Shown here one piece after another: positions 16,393 to 25,599 of a stretch of 64,000 nucleotides of DNA (the first letter of the stretch is position 1; each line of letters opens with the position of its first letter). The position numbers and the translations under genes are program-made. Source of the DNA: CAZDRI01 sp964508055 (GTDB taxonomy: Bacteria > Pseudomonadota > Gammaproteobacteria > PS1 > Pseudothioglobaceae); NCBI GenBank assembly GCA_964508055.1, contig CAZDRI010000002.1:1-64000 (forward strand). The letters are read 5' to 3'. The notes beneath the pieces are model-generated. The model worked only from the letters and a program-made list of their open reading frames with translations, did not search any database and had not been told where the DNA came from.

Positions 16393-17516
16393 AAAAATTA
16401 ATTTTGTTGTTATTATTTATTACTACTAATATTTTTGCAGAGATTTATATAACTCCTGACCCTCCAAAGGTGGATTTAGTTTCGTACATAATAATTGACC
16501 ATAAATCGTCAAAAGAATTAGCTGGTAGGGAAATTCATAAAAAACACCCTCCAGCAAGTTTAACAAAACTAATGACTGCTTATGTGGTATTTAATAAATT
16601 AAAGGAAAATATAGTAAGTCTTAAAGATAAAGTTAGAATTAGTGAAAAAGCTTGGAAAACTGGTGGTTCAAAAAGTTTCATAGAAGTAGGTAAAAAAATT
16701 GAATTAGAAACCTTAATAAAAGGAATTATAATTCAATCAGGCAATGATTCTTCAGTTGCAATAGCTGAACATGTGGCTGGAAGTGAATCTACATTTGTGG
16801 ATTTAATGAATCGCTATGCTGACTTTTTAGGTATGAAAAACACCCAATTTGAAAATGCTTCTGGTCTACCTCACCCTAATCAATACTCTTCAGCTTATGA
16901 TTTAGCTATTCTATCTCAAAAAATTATTGAAGAGTTTCCTGAATACTATAATTGGTTTAAGGTAAAAGAATTTACTTACAATAATATTAAGCAGATGAAT
17001 AGAAATCGCTTACTATGGATGGATAATACTGTAGATGGTTTGAAAACAGGACATACAGATGAGTCTGGATTCTGTTTAGTATCTTCTGCTAAAAGAGTAG
17101 ATGGTATGCGTCTAATTGTAGTTGCTTTAGGAGCAAAAAGTTATAAATCAAGATTTATTGAATCGCAAAAATTATTAGATTATGGCTTTCGTTTTTTTGA
17201 AACCAAAGAGGTAACAAATAAAGATGAAGTGCTAACTCAAATTAAATTATTTAAAGGTAAAAAAAATAGTCTTAATGTTGGTTTGCAGAAAGTGTACCAT
17301 TTGACAGTACCAAGAGGTCAATTTAAAAATATTAAGTACATACTTGAAATAAATAATAAAATCACAGCTCCTATAGCTAAAAATCAAGAAATAGGTAAAT
17401 TAAAGTTAATACTTGATGAAAATATAATTAAGACATATCCTTTAGTTTCTTTAGAAGATGTTGAAGGCGCTGGATTTTTAGGAAAAATTATTGATAGTAT
17501 AAAAATGCTTTTCTGA
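16389..17516 (+). CDS. dacA: D-alanyl-D-alanine carboxypeptidase (PBP5/6 type)
   Basis: A 375-residue low-molecular-mass penicillin-binding protein that trims the terminal D-Ala from peptidoglycan stem peptides. A short signal peptide (~18 residues) is followed by the three active-site motifs: PASLTKLMTAY (SxxK), SGNDSSVAIAEH (SxN) and DGLKTGHTDESG (KTG). The C-terminal domain ends in an amphipathic stretch (GAGFLGKIIDSIKMLF), as in PBP5, which anchors it to the outer face of the inner membrane. Its TGA shares one base with the ATG of dat. rlpA, often in this cluster, is absent. Confidence 0.94.
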   Translation: MKKLILLLLFITTNIFAEIYITPDPPKVDLVSYIIIDHKSSKELAGREIHKKHPPASLTKLMTAYVVFNKLKENIVSLKDKVRISEKAWKTGGSKSFIEVGKKIELETLIKGIIIQSGNDSSVAIAEHVAGSESTFVDLMNRYADFLGMKNTQFENASGLPHPNQYSSAYDLAILSQKIIEEFPEYYNWFKVKEFTYNNIKQMNRNRLLWMDNTVDGLKTGHTDESGFCLVSSAKRVDGMRLIVVALGAKSYKSRFIESQKLLDYGFRFFETKEVTNKDEVLTQIKLFKGKKNSLNVGLQKVYHLTVPRGQFKNIKYILEINNKITAPIAKNQEIGKLKLILDENIIKTYPLVSLEDVEGAGFLGKIIDSIKMLF

Positions 17517-18346
17517 TGGTATATCTAAATGGAGAATATATTGATGAAAAAAATGCCTTCATATCTGTTATGGATAGAGGTTTTCTTTTTGGTGATGGAG
17601 TTTATGAAGTAATACCAGTTTATCAAGCTAAAATTTTTAAATTAGATGAGCATATAAAAAGACTGACATCTAATTTAGAATTAATACGCATTAAAAATCC
17701 ATATAATTTGGAAAAATGGCAAGAAATTCTAAATAAATTAATAAGCGAACTAAATTCTGACAATCAATCAATTTATATACAAATATCTAGAGGTGTTGAT
17801 GTGGTTAGAAAACATCTAGCAACAAAAGAATTAAAGCCAACTATATTTATAAAAACTACTGAGTTTAAGCCTCACTCTTATCAATATTTAAAAAAAGGGC
17901 ATAAAGCTATAACTAGAGATGATATTCGCTGGCAAAGGTGCAATATAAAAAGCACATCACTGCTTGCTAATGTTTTGTATGCTTATGATGCTGATGATAA
18001 AAATGTTGAAGAAGTTATATTAATAAAAGATGGGGTTGTTACAGAGGGTTCTTCAAGTAATATTTTTATTTATACTGATAATACAATATACACCCATCCT
18101 ATTGACAAATATATACTGCCTGGTGTTACTAGAAATTTAGTAATAAAAGTAGCTAATAAACTTAACATAAATGTAAAAGAAGCATACTTTTCAAAAGAAA
18201 CATTATTAATGGCAGATGAAGTTTTTATAAGCAGTTCTACTAGAGAAATAATGCCAATTATAAGTGTTAATAATAAAAAAATTGCTGATGGCAAAGTTGG
18301 AGATATTTGGCAAAAGTTATATAAATCTTACCAAAAAATTAAATAA
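17516..18346 (+). CDS. dat: D-amino-acid aminotransferase
   Basis: A 276-residue fold-type IV PLP enzyme that likely makes D-glutamate or D-alanine for peptidoglycan. RGFLFGDGVYEVIPVY (~residues 21-36) is typical, the PLP lysine is expected in NIKSTSLLANVLYAY (~141-155), and EGSSSNIF and LPGVTRNL bind the cofactor phosphate. The branched-chain transaminase family is similar, but D-AAT-like length and the operon with rodA, mltB and dacA favour D-amino acids. Its stop is two bases from the stop of the convergent histidine kinase gene, leaving no room for a terminator. Confidence 0.85.
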   Translation: MVYLNGEYIDEKNAFISVMDRGFLFGDGVYEVIPVYQAKIFKLDEHIKRLTSNLELIRIKNPYNLEKWQEILNKLISELNSDNQSIYIQISRGVDVVRKHLATKELKPTIFIKTTEFKPHSYQYLKKGHKAITRDDIRWQRCNIKSTSLLANVLYAYDADDKNVEEVILIKDGVVTEGSSSNIFIYTDNTIYTHPIDKYILPGVTRNLVIKVANKLNINVKEAYFSKETLLMADEVFISSSTREIMPIISVNNKKIADGKVGDIWQKLYKSYQKIK

Positions 18347-18348
18347 AT

Positions 18349-20496
18349 TTAAATTTTTAACCTACCTATGGTAATGGTGACAATTACACCACTACCACTT
18401 TTGAGGTTTTTTGCACTAATATGACCATGATGAAACTCAGCTATAAGTTTGGCTATATAAAGACCTAAACCTAAATGTGGAGTTTTGTTACTTGCATCTC
18501 TTACCGATATTAGATAATCAAACAATTGTTCTTTCATATGCTCAGTTAATTTAGGTCCTTGATTAGTAATACTGATGTTTATTGAATATTCATGTGGTTC
18601 TAAAATTATATTAATAGGGCTGTCTTTTTGGGAAAAATCTACTGCATTGTCTAATATCTTATCTAACATTTGCTCAACAAGCCAGCTTGAGCCTCTTATA
18701 AAATAATCACCTTTAGGTAACTCTAATTGTAATATTTTATCCGGATGCATTATCTTATATGATTCTATGTATTCTTTTAACTCTTTAGATATGTTAATAG
18801 TTTCTTTTGGCTCAGCTTGCACTGCATCTTCAATATTTCTAGTATGACTAAGAATATATACTATTAATTCCAACCTTTTTAAACCTTTATTTGCTCTGTC
18901 TAAATAAACTTTAGCTTCTTTTGAAATATCTTCCATCTCTAATAATTCTAAAGAGGTAGATACAACAGAAATAGGCGTTTGTATTTCATGCCCTAATTTA
19001 TCCTTATATTGTTTAAGATATAAATTGTAATCTGTAAGTTTTTTAATATAAGAAGAGATATCTTTTAACTTTCTAGCTATATTTTTAGCCAAATCTCCTA
19101 ATTCATCTTTCCAAATCGCTCCAGTAATATTTTCATTTTTAACTAATCCTTCATTATCTACCGATTTAATAGTTTCTATAGCCAAAGACCTGATTCTAGT
19201 AGTCAAGCGCAAAGAAAATGCTAACAAAATAAAAAATGAAAAAATAAATGCTAGAACTAAGCCATTTAAAAAATCCTCAAAAACAATATCCCTCTTATAA
19301 AATACATCTTTAAGAGTTTTTTCTACCACAACAGCACCTAATACATCTTGTTTAGAAGAATTTGATATAGGAATAGTTACATTCATTACATCAATATTAA
19401 TTCTTTTAGAAAAATAGGTAAACATTGAATTGGTATTTGTTTTTAATGCTTCAGCTATTTTGGGAAATTTATTACAAGCATCTAAAAGCAATAAATTATC
19501 TAAATCTATTTTATTTTCTGTTACCAAACTCCCATCATAAGCTCTAACATTACAAAAATTATCTACTACCCAAAAGCGTATGTTTTCATTATTATTTTTT
19601 TCATTAAATTCAAAAAGTAATTGATTAATCTCTGGTGCTTCTATTGAAATAATCCCTAATTCTTTGATTTTTCTTATTCCTTTAGTTGCAATTAAATTAT
19701 TAACAGTCCTTTCTATTATGTCATCAATATCAGCAACAGCAACTACTAATTTATCTGTAACAAATTTTTTATTAATTTTTACTTCTACTTGATAACCTGA
19801 TAAATTCTCTTTCCATTTAGCACTAATATAATTAACTTTTTTAGCTTTATTTTTATCCATTAAATAAGCAGTAGCTTGATTTTTTTCTGATATAGATATT
19901 AGATATTTGTTTATATTTTTATCATTATTTAAAAAGTTTATTTGCACATGGTCACTTTGATTAAGTCGTCCTTCATCTTTATTATATAAAACAATGTTAT
20001 TATCAAATATCTCTAACATAATATAATAATGACTATCATCTTGAGCTAATAGGTAATCAAATGACAAATCGCTAGGTTTATACTTTCTTTGGTTAGTAAG
20101 TAGATGTTGATTAGAAAATGTTTTTTTTTGCTGATAGAAAAAAGTCTCTCCTTTCCATTCATTTAAATTGCCATCTATTTTGACTTTAAAAGGCAAATAA
20201 GGAGGATTTGACTGTTTTTGTTTATTCCAATCAAAGCGAAACTTATTATTCTCTAAAATATCAGCTATATTTTCTGGAAAATAAAATAAAAAATCTTTGC
20301 CAGAAAGGGCTGCAGCAATTGCTTCACCTTCTTGAATCATTAAAGCTTGCTGATGCTCAATGAGAAAATTTTCTAATTTTTGTACATAAAAATAGCTTGC
20401 AAAAATTACTGGTAAAAACCCAATTAAACTTAATAATAACAGCTTTACTGGTAATCTAAACCTAAGGTTTTTAAATTCCTTTAATGATATTCCCAA
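18349..20496 (-). CDS. Sensor histidine kinase, dedicated sortase system (PdsS/marine_sort_HK) type
   Basis: A 715-residue membrane kinase. A first helix near residues 18-33 is followed by a long periplasmic region containing PFKVKIDGNLNEWKG, a carbohydrate-binding-like block. A second helix at ~410-430 leads to a HAMP linker, an H box HEIQTP (~His503), an N box around DKILDNAVDF and a G box LGLGLYIAKL. The N-terminal pattern and periplasmic domain match the kinase paired with proteobacterial dedicated sortases. Its start overlaps the response regulator by 16 bases. No sortase or sortase-target gene is in this window. The family call is by remembered sequence pattern. Confidence 0.7.
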   Translation of the reverse strand: MGISLKEFKNLRFRLPVKLLLLSLIGFLPVIFASYFYVQKLENFLIEHQQALMIQEGEAIAAALSGKDFLFYFPENIADILENNKFRFDWNKQKQSNPPYLPFKVKIDGNLNEWKGETFFYQQKKTFSNQHLLTNQRKYKPSDLSFDYLLAQDDSHYYIMLEIFDNNIVLYNKDEGRLNQSDHVQINFLNNDKNINKYLISISEKNQATAYLMDKNKAKKVNYISAKWKENLSGYQVEVKINKKFVTDKLVVAVADIDDIIERTVNNLIATKGIRKIKELGIISIEAPEINQLLFEFNEKNNNENIRFWVVDNFCNVRAYDGSLVTENKIDLDNLLLLDACNKFPKIAEALKTNTNSMFTYFSKRINIDVMNVTIPISNSSKQDVLGAVVVEKTLKDVFYKRDIVFEDFLNGLVLAFIFSFFILLAFSLRLTTRIRSLAIETIKSVDNEGLVKNENITGAIWKDELGDLAKNIARKLKDISSYIKKLTDYNLYLKQYKDKLGHEIQTPISVVSTSLELLEMEDISKEAKVYLDRANKGLKRLELIVYILSHTRNIEDAVQAEPKETINISKELKEYIESYKIMHPDKILQLELPKGDYFIRGSSWLVEQMLDKILDNAVDFSQKDSPINIILEPHEYSINISITNQGPKLTEHMKEQLFDYLISVRDASNKTPHLGLGLYIAKLIAEFHHGHISAKNLKSGSGVIVTITIGRLKI

Positions 20497-21176
20497 CTAT
20501 AACCTCGCCCGTGAGTAGTAATAATGCAATTAAATTTAGCATCTACTTTTGTAAATTTAGTTCTAATATGTCTTATATGAGTTACGATAGTATTCTCTGT
20601 TACAACTTTTTGTCTAGTAACAGCCATCAAAGCATCTTGAGAAATAGTCCTACCTTCATTTTCAACCAAAACTTCTATTATTAAAAATTCAGTCATAGTT
20701 AGGTTTATTTCCTTACCTTTCCAAATTATTTTCCAAGAATTTTTATTTAGTTCAACATCTTTATTCTTAATAATATTATCTTTAGTATTTTTGTGATGAA
20801 TAATAATATTGAAAATAGAATTTATTTTGGTAATAAAAAGTAAGAGGCTAATATCTTTAGTTAAATAATCCCAAGCACCTAATTTTAAAGCTGATATTCT
20901 GTCATATTCTTCGCTTAATGCTGTTAAAAAAATGATTGGGGCTTTTAATGATAATTTTCTTAATTCTTTACAAACTCTAAAACCACCATATTTTTCAGCA
21001 CCTAACATAATATCTAATATTGCTAAATCCGGGATATTATTTTTAAAAGCTTCAATTGCTTCATCAGCATTGCTATATTCACTTACTTTATAGTTGTTTT
21101 TTTCAAGAACCTTTTTATAGTTTTCTCTTAAATTTTTTTCATCCTCTACCAATGCAATCTTAAATTTCATCTTCAA
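20481..21176 (-). CDS. OmpR-type response regulator, dedicated sortase system (PdsR) type
   Basis: A 231-residue regulator: receiver domain with acidic pair ED (~11-12), phosphoacceptor Asp55 in LAILDIMLG and Lys in LTKDIS, then a C-terminal winged helix (LTMTEFLIIEVLVENEG, NTIVTHIRHIRTKF, HGRGYSWEY). LDIMLGAEKYGGFRVCKELR and GAWDYLTKDISL closely follow the response regulator found with proteobacterial sortase systems. It is transcribed first, overlapping its kinase. The 470-base gap upstream carries its promoter but no obvious operator. Confidence 0.75.
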   Translation of the reverse strand: MKMKFKIALVEDEKNLRENYKKVLEKNNYKVSEYSNADEAIEAFKNNIPDLAILDIMLGAEKYGGFRVCKELRKLSLKAPIIFLTALSEEYDRISALKLGAWDYLTKDISLLLFITKINSIFNIIIHHKNTKDNIIKNKDVELNKNSWKIIWKGKEINLTMTEFLIIEVLVENEGRTISQDALMAVTRQKVVTENTIVTHIRHIRTKFTKVDAKFNCIITTHGRGYSWEYH

Positions 21177-21650
21177 TATCCATTTATTTGTCAGAATATT
21201 TTATCATTTATGAATTCAGCTATCTTTATGTTAAGAGTATTATAGAGTCATAATAACTTAAAATCTTTATATAAATTTTGCCCCTCTATCATTTTATCAA
21301 CTCTAAAACCATATTCTTCCAAGTGTAAATTGAGTGTTTTTTATACTCAAAATCTGCTAGATTATTATAACGAGCTAACTATAGACACATATTTATACTA
21401 TCAATATCAATTTTGCAATAGTGCTTTGTAATGTAATTGTAGAGCAACTTGCTACAAATTTAGTGTAAATTTTACCTTATTATGAAACTTTACACCTTTG
21501 CAATAAATCTGTAAAAGGTGTACGAGATGCTGAAATAAATTCAGCATGACATGAAATGCTTTGGTCACCCTAGACTTGTTTCAGGGCAGTATGAGATAAG
21601 GGAGATGCTGAAATGTTTAGTCTTTTTTAGATAGAGCATACAGCCCTTTT
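21177..21650. other. 474-base gap with palindromic repeats and possible coding debris
   Basis: No gene was recognised. At 21491-21522 an inverted repeat pairs TACACCTTT with AAAGGTGTA around a 14-base loop, and palindromic repeat units follow at 21522-21616. Minus-strand reading of ~21250-21390 gives two short open stretches (ARYNNLADFEYKKHSIYTWK and, in another frame, HLEEYGFRVDKMIEGQNLYK) that look like protein debris but match no family I can name. Confidence 0.4.
21522..21616. repeat. Palindromic intergenic repeat element ('GATGCTGAA...TTCAGCAT' type)
   Basis: ATGCTGAA (21527-21534) pairs perfectly with TTCAGCAT (21540-21547). It is followed by CACCCTAGACTTGTTTCAGG, a degraded CCCTGAA/TTCAGGG hairpin, and by a second GAGATGCTGAA at ~21603-21613. 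Wording of this kind recurs as mobile palindromic elements in intergenic DNA of many proteobacteria. Only one locus is seen in this window. Confidence 0.6.
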
Positions 21651-22946
21651 TTAAAATGTAAATGCTTTTAATAAACCTTCAGCCTTATGGTAAGTTTCTT
21701 TTAACTCTCTACTAGCCACAGAATCAAACACAATACCTGCACCAGTTCTAAACATCACTTTATTTTTTTCTTTCATAAATGAACGAATAAGAATATTAAA
21801 GTCCATATTGCCATTATTACTTATATAACCTAATGACCCAGTATAAAAATAGCGTGGAGTCTTTTCAAGCTCAGATATTATTTCTATACTTCTAATTTTT
21901 GGACATCCTGTTATTGTGCCTCCTGGAAAAATTGCTGCGATAATATCTTTAATATTGCAATCTTTTTTTAGTTTACCTATGATGTTAGAAACAATATGAT
22001 GCACATAAGAGTAAGTCTCTAAAAACATTATTTCATCTGCTTTAACACTACCAAATTCGCATACTCTGCCTAAATCATTTCTTTCTAAATCAACTAACAT
22101 TATGTGTTCGGCTTGCTCTTTATGATGATGTAATAATCTATTAATTAATTCTTTGTCTTTGTTACCTACTCCTCTAGGATGAGTTCCTGCAATTGGTCTA
22201 GTTTGAATACATCTTCCTTTAACATTGAAAAGTCTTTCAGGTGAAGATGAGATAATCTGAAAACCTTTATAATCAGCTAGTGCAGAAAATGGAGCTGGAT
22301 TTGTTGAACGAAGTTTTTTATAAATATGCTGACAAGTTATATTATTATCCAATTCAACTTGCCACCATCTAGATATATTTGCTTGAAAAATGTCCCCTTC
22401 AACAATATAGTTTTTACATTTTTTAATCATATTTATAAATTTATTAGGGTCTTCTTCAGTTATATGGACTTTTATATCTATTTCATTCACTTCCTGCATA
22501 CTTGATATATCATTTAATATCTCATTGATACGATTATCATTGTCATCTTCATCAATGATATAAGATTGATTGTTGCTATGGTCTATTATTACAGCACTAG
22601 GAATTCTAACAGCATAGGCTTTAACTTTATCTCCTAAAGGCATTGTATTTAAAAGAACTGGTTCTATCTGCGCAGCACACTCGTAAGATAAATATACAAA
22701 CCAGCCGCCACTGAAGGGAATGTTTGATTTTTTAGGTTCTTTTAAAATATTATTTTTCAAAACTGTTAAAAAATCAAAGTCTGCTAAATTATTTAATACT
22801 ATTTCATCTTCTGGAAAAGCAAATAAAATACTATATGATTTATCAGTATTATTTTGACTTACACTTTCTAATAAAAAAGGATACTTTTTACTATTGTGAT
22901 TATGCAGATTTAGTAAATCAATTATTTTGATTACAGTTTTTTTCAC
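21651..22946 (-). CDS. pabB: Aminodeoxychorismate synthase component I (PabB), chorismate-binding enzyme
   Basis: A 431-residue chorismate-utilising enzyme. The C-terminal catalytic half shows ETYSYVHHIVSNI, PGGTITGCPKIRSIEII and YTGSLGYI, the PabB style (TrpE usually has PAGTVSGAPK). However, the loop that in E. coli PabB is PIKGT, with the lysine nucleophile, reads RPIAGTHPRG, the anthranilate-synthase form. Some PabB-like enzymes share this. It makes 4-amino-4-deoxychorismate for folate or, less likely, anthranilate. Its start overlaps the cpoB stop by four bases. Confidence 0.82.
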   Translation of the reverse strand: MKKTVIKIIDLLNLHNHNSKKYPFLLESVSQNNTDKSYSILFAFPEDEIVLNNLADFDFLTVLKNNILKEPKKSNIPFSGGWFVYLSYECAAQIEPVLLNTMPLGDKVKAYAVRIPSAVIIDHSNNQSYIIDEDDNDNRINEILNDISSMQEVNEIDIKVHITEEDPNKFINMIKKCKNYIVEGDIFQANISRWWQVELDNNITCQHIYKKLRSTNPAPFSALADYKGFQIISSSPERLFNVKGRCIQTRPIAGTHPRGVGNKDKELINRLLHHHKEQAEHIMLVDLERNDLGRVCEFGSVKADEIMFLETYSYVHHIVSNIIGKLKKDCNIKDIIAAIFPGGTITGCPKIRSIEIISELEKTPRYFYTGSLGYISNNGNMDFNILIRSFMKEKNKVMFRTGAGIVFDSVASRELKETYHKAEGLLKAFTF

Positions 22947-23593
22947 CTAATTTTCTTAAGCTCTATTTTGGCATCTTGAGATACTGGGTTTTGAGGATAA
23001 TTTTTTACTATTCTCTCTAATATTGCTTTGGCATTATTATGGGCTTTAAGCTCTATTTGAGTTAAAGCTAATTTATACATGATATTTGCCATTTTAGGAT
23101 GCAAGGGATATTTTTCTTCTAACTTTAAATATTCCAATGCAGCTTTTGAATACTTTCCCTTTGCAAATAAAGCTTCAGCAAGCCAATATTGTGCGTTAAT
23201 TATATTTTTTTCTTCAGGATATTTATTAATATAATCTTTCAATAAATCTATTGCCTTATCATAGCTGCCTAAAAGCAGTAATTTTCTAGCATTTTTGTAG
23301 TGCTCTTGAGCTTTTTTATTGTTCTTTTCTTCTGTCTTTACTTGCTTTTTATCTACTTTAGTATTTTTGGTTTTTTGCTCATTTATTAATAAAAATAATT
23401 TATTAATTCTTTTACTTTGCTCTTGTTGTTGTTTTTCTAAAACTTCTATTTTCCCTTGTAATTCCTTATTATTTTTAATTAGTTTTTTTATTTTTAAATG
23501 TAAATCTATAATACTTTGGATATTGGATTTAGTTTGATCAGCAAAAATATGCTGGTTAATTAAAACAAAAATAAATAAAAATATTACTTTCAT
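22943..23593 (-). CDS. cpoB: Cell division coordinator CpoB (YbgF)
   Basis: A 216-residue periplasmic protein with a signal peptide (~residues 1-18), a coiled coil at ~25-75 and a TPR domain in the last ~120 residues (HYKNARKLLLLGSYDKAIDL, AQYWLAEALFAKGKYSKAA). CpoB links peptidoglycan synthesis with Tol-mediated outer-membrane constriction. It lies directly after pal, as in most gammaproteobacteria, and is coupled to pabB downstream, an unusual partner. Confidence 0.92.
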   Translation of the reverse strand: MKVIFLFIFVLINQHIFADQTKSNIQSIIDLHLKIKKLIKNNKELQGKIEVLEKQQQEQSKRINKLFLLINEQKTKNTKVDKKQVKTEEKNNKKAQEHYKNARKLLLLGSYDKAIDLLKDYINKYPEEKNIINAQYWLAEALFAKGKYSKAALEYLKLEEKYPLHPKMANIMYKLALTQIELKAHNNAKAILERIVKNYPQNPVSQDAKIELKKIR

Positions 23594-23634
23594 ACTTATA
23601 AGTAATTAATTCAAAACTATAAAATTATTATTTA

Positions 23635-24273
23635 TTAGTGGTAAATAAACTCAACCCTTCTATTTTTTTTCCAAGCTGCTTCATTATGATTTTTATCAAC
23701 TGGCTTTTCCTCACCATAACTAACAACACTTACCCCTTTTATAGTATATAAATTTAATATCTCTTTTACAGATAAACCTCTATTTTCTCCTAAAGCAAGA
23801 TTATATTCTCTAGAACCTCTTTCATCAGCATGTCCTTCTAAGCGAATATTAAATGTAGGGTTTGCTTGCAGAAAATTAGCATGTTTTTTAATTTCTTCTA
23901 AAGATTTTTCTGTTATCTCAGTGCTATCAAAATCAAAGTAAACAGTAAATGCTACATTTTTATTTTTTAGTTTTTGCACTTTTTCACTAATTTCTTTTGT
24001 GCGTAAGATTTTTTCTTTTTCTGCACTAGTTATTATAGTTGATTCTTTAAATGAAAGATCTGTTACATCATCACCTGCAGCAATACCAGCATCAATCACA
24101 GCAACAGAAGTCTGGACATCATTATCTCCGCCTTCACTTGAATGACTTGCTTTACTAGATTGTTTAGTCTTTTTCCCATCTTCAACTGCATAACTGCCCG
24201 TGTTCTTACTAGTCATCCCGCCTCCACATGCTGTTAATATTGTTAATGAAATTAAAATTAAATATTTGTGCAT
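23635..24273 (-). CDS. pal: Peptidoglycan-associated lipoprotein Pal
   Basis: A 212-residue outer-membrane lipoprotein. The lipobox is LTAC (Cys16), a disordered Ser/Gly/Lys-rich linker follows, and the C-terminal OmpA-like domain contains VYFDFDSTEI, LEGHADERGSREYN and NRRVEFIYH, which bind meso-diaminopimelate of peptidoglycan. It is longer than E. coli Pal (173) because of an acidic linker of ~40 residues. A good ribosome site (AAGGAGG) precedes the ATG. It follows tolB by 27 bases. Confidence 0.95.
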   Translation of the reverse strand: MHKYLILISLTILTACGGGMTSKNTGSYAVEDGKKTKQSSKASHSSEGGDNDVQTSVAVIDAGIAAGDDVTDLSFKESTIITSAEKEKILRTKEISEKVQKLKNKNVAFTVYFDFDSTEITEKSLEEIKKHANFLQANPTFNIRLEGHADERGSREYNLALGENRGLSVKEILNLYTIKGVSVVSYGEEKPVDKNHNEAAWKKNRRVEFIYH

Positions 24274-24300
24274 TATTTACCTCCTTAAATAAAAATCAAA

Positions 24301-25599
24301 CTAAAAAGATGACCAGGTTGGCTCTCTTACCTCCCCAAGTGTGCTCATTAATCTGTGCGACCTTCTTCCATCTATTGAAATAACAGATAATATACCCTTA
24401 TTTCCTTGATTAGTTGCGTATATTATCATACTACTGTTTGGAGCAAAATATGGAGATTCATCTAAAGTGTTACTGCTCATAATAGATAAAGTGTTATTCT
24501 CCAAATCTATCAAACCAATACGATAAGCTGAAAATTGTCTATGAACTAGAGCTATATATTTGCCGTTAGGAGAATAAACCGGCTTAGCATTATAATTTCC
24601 AGTATAAGTTAATCTCTCAGCCTTGCCACCAGATATATCTATAGTATAAATATTAGGCTTACCAGAACGATTGGAAGTAAATATTATTTTTTTAGAATCT
24701 GGTGAGAAATTAGATTCTGTATCTATATCTTCATGAGTAGTTAATCGTCTTAATTTTTTAGTTGATAAATCATAAATATATATATCTTTATTACCATCTT
24801 TTGATAATGTAAGAGCCATTAGTTTACCATCAGGAGACCAGGCAGGGGCTGATGCTATGCCATCAAATTTAGGAAGTTTTTCTCTTTTTCTTCTAACCCA
24901 AACATATTTTATAAAAACCTCAGAATGTCCATTTTCAAATGAAACATAAGCCAATTTCGTTCCATCAGGAGACCATGTGGGAGATAATATTGGTTCTTTT
25001 GACACTAATACTATTTGAGGATTTTGAGCGTCAGAATCAGCCACTTCTAAACTATATTTTCTTTCTCCTTTTGAATTTTCTTTGACAGTTATATAAGCAA
25101 TATGAGTATCAAAAGCCCCTTTCTCATCTAATAATTCTCTATAAACAATATCGCTTATTTTATGGGCCATTTTTCTTAATGACTGTTTTCTTACTATCCA
25201 TGATTTTCCATAAACTTGCCTCTTAGTGTATGTTTCAAACAATCTAAATGTAACTTTATAATTACCTTTGCTAGCATTTTCAATACTACCAATTACTAAA
25301 GCTTCAATTTTATTAGAAGTCCATTTTTTATAATTTATTCTATTAACATCTTCCTTTGCAGATAGTATAAATCTATTTGCAAAAGCTCTAAAACGACCAC
25401 TACGATTTAAATCATCTCTAATAATTCTTGCAATATCTTCATCTAACTCAAAATCACCCTTTATGTTAAAAGGTAAAACTGCTATCGGTAATGCATTTAT
25501 ATCAGATTTAATTACCTTAACTTCCAAAACAGCAAAAGAAAAATTTGAAAATAAAAATATTGAAAATATAAATAAATGTCTAAAATTCATAAAAATCAT
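24301..25599 (-). CDS. tolB: Tol-Pal system beta-propeller protein TolB
   Basis: A 432-residue periplasmic protein with a signal peptide (to about SFA, residue 23), a TolB N domain (DINALPIAVLPFNIKGD, INYKKW) and a six-bladed propeller of repeated SPDGTKLAYVS, SPDGKLMALTLS, SPDSKKIIFTS and SPNGKYIALV blades. It relays energy from TolA to Pal. tolQ, tolR and tolA, normally upstream, are absent here; iscX and spoT take their place. The ATG overlaps the iscX stop; a Met three codons in gives a more typical signal peptide. Confidence 0.95.
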   Translation of the reverse strand: MIFMNFRHLFIFSIFLFSNFSFAVLEVKVIKSDINALPIAVLPFNIKGDFELDEDIARIIRDDLNRSGRFRAFANRFILSAKEDVNRINYKKWTSNKIEALVIGSIENASKGNYKVTFRLFETYTKRQVYGKSWIVRKQSLRKMAHKISDIVYRELLDEKGAFDTHIAYITVKENSKGERKYSLEVADSDAQNPQIVLVSKEPILSPTWSPDGTKLAYVSFENGHSEVFIKYVWVRRKREKLPKFDGIASAPAWSPDGKLMALTLSKDGNKDIYIYDLSTKKLRRLTTHEDIDTESNFSPDSKKIIFTSNRSGKPNIYTIDISGGKAERLTYTGNYNAKPVYSPNGKYIALVHRQFSAYRIGLIDLENNTLSIMSSNTLDESPYFAPNSSMIIYATNQGNKGILSVISIDGRRSHRLMSTLGEVREPTWSSF

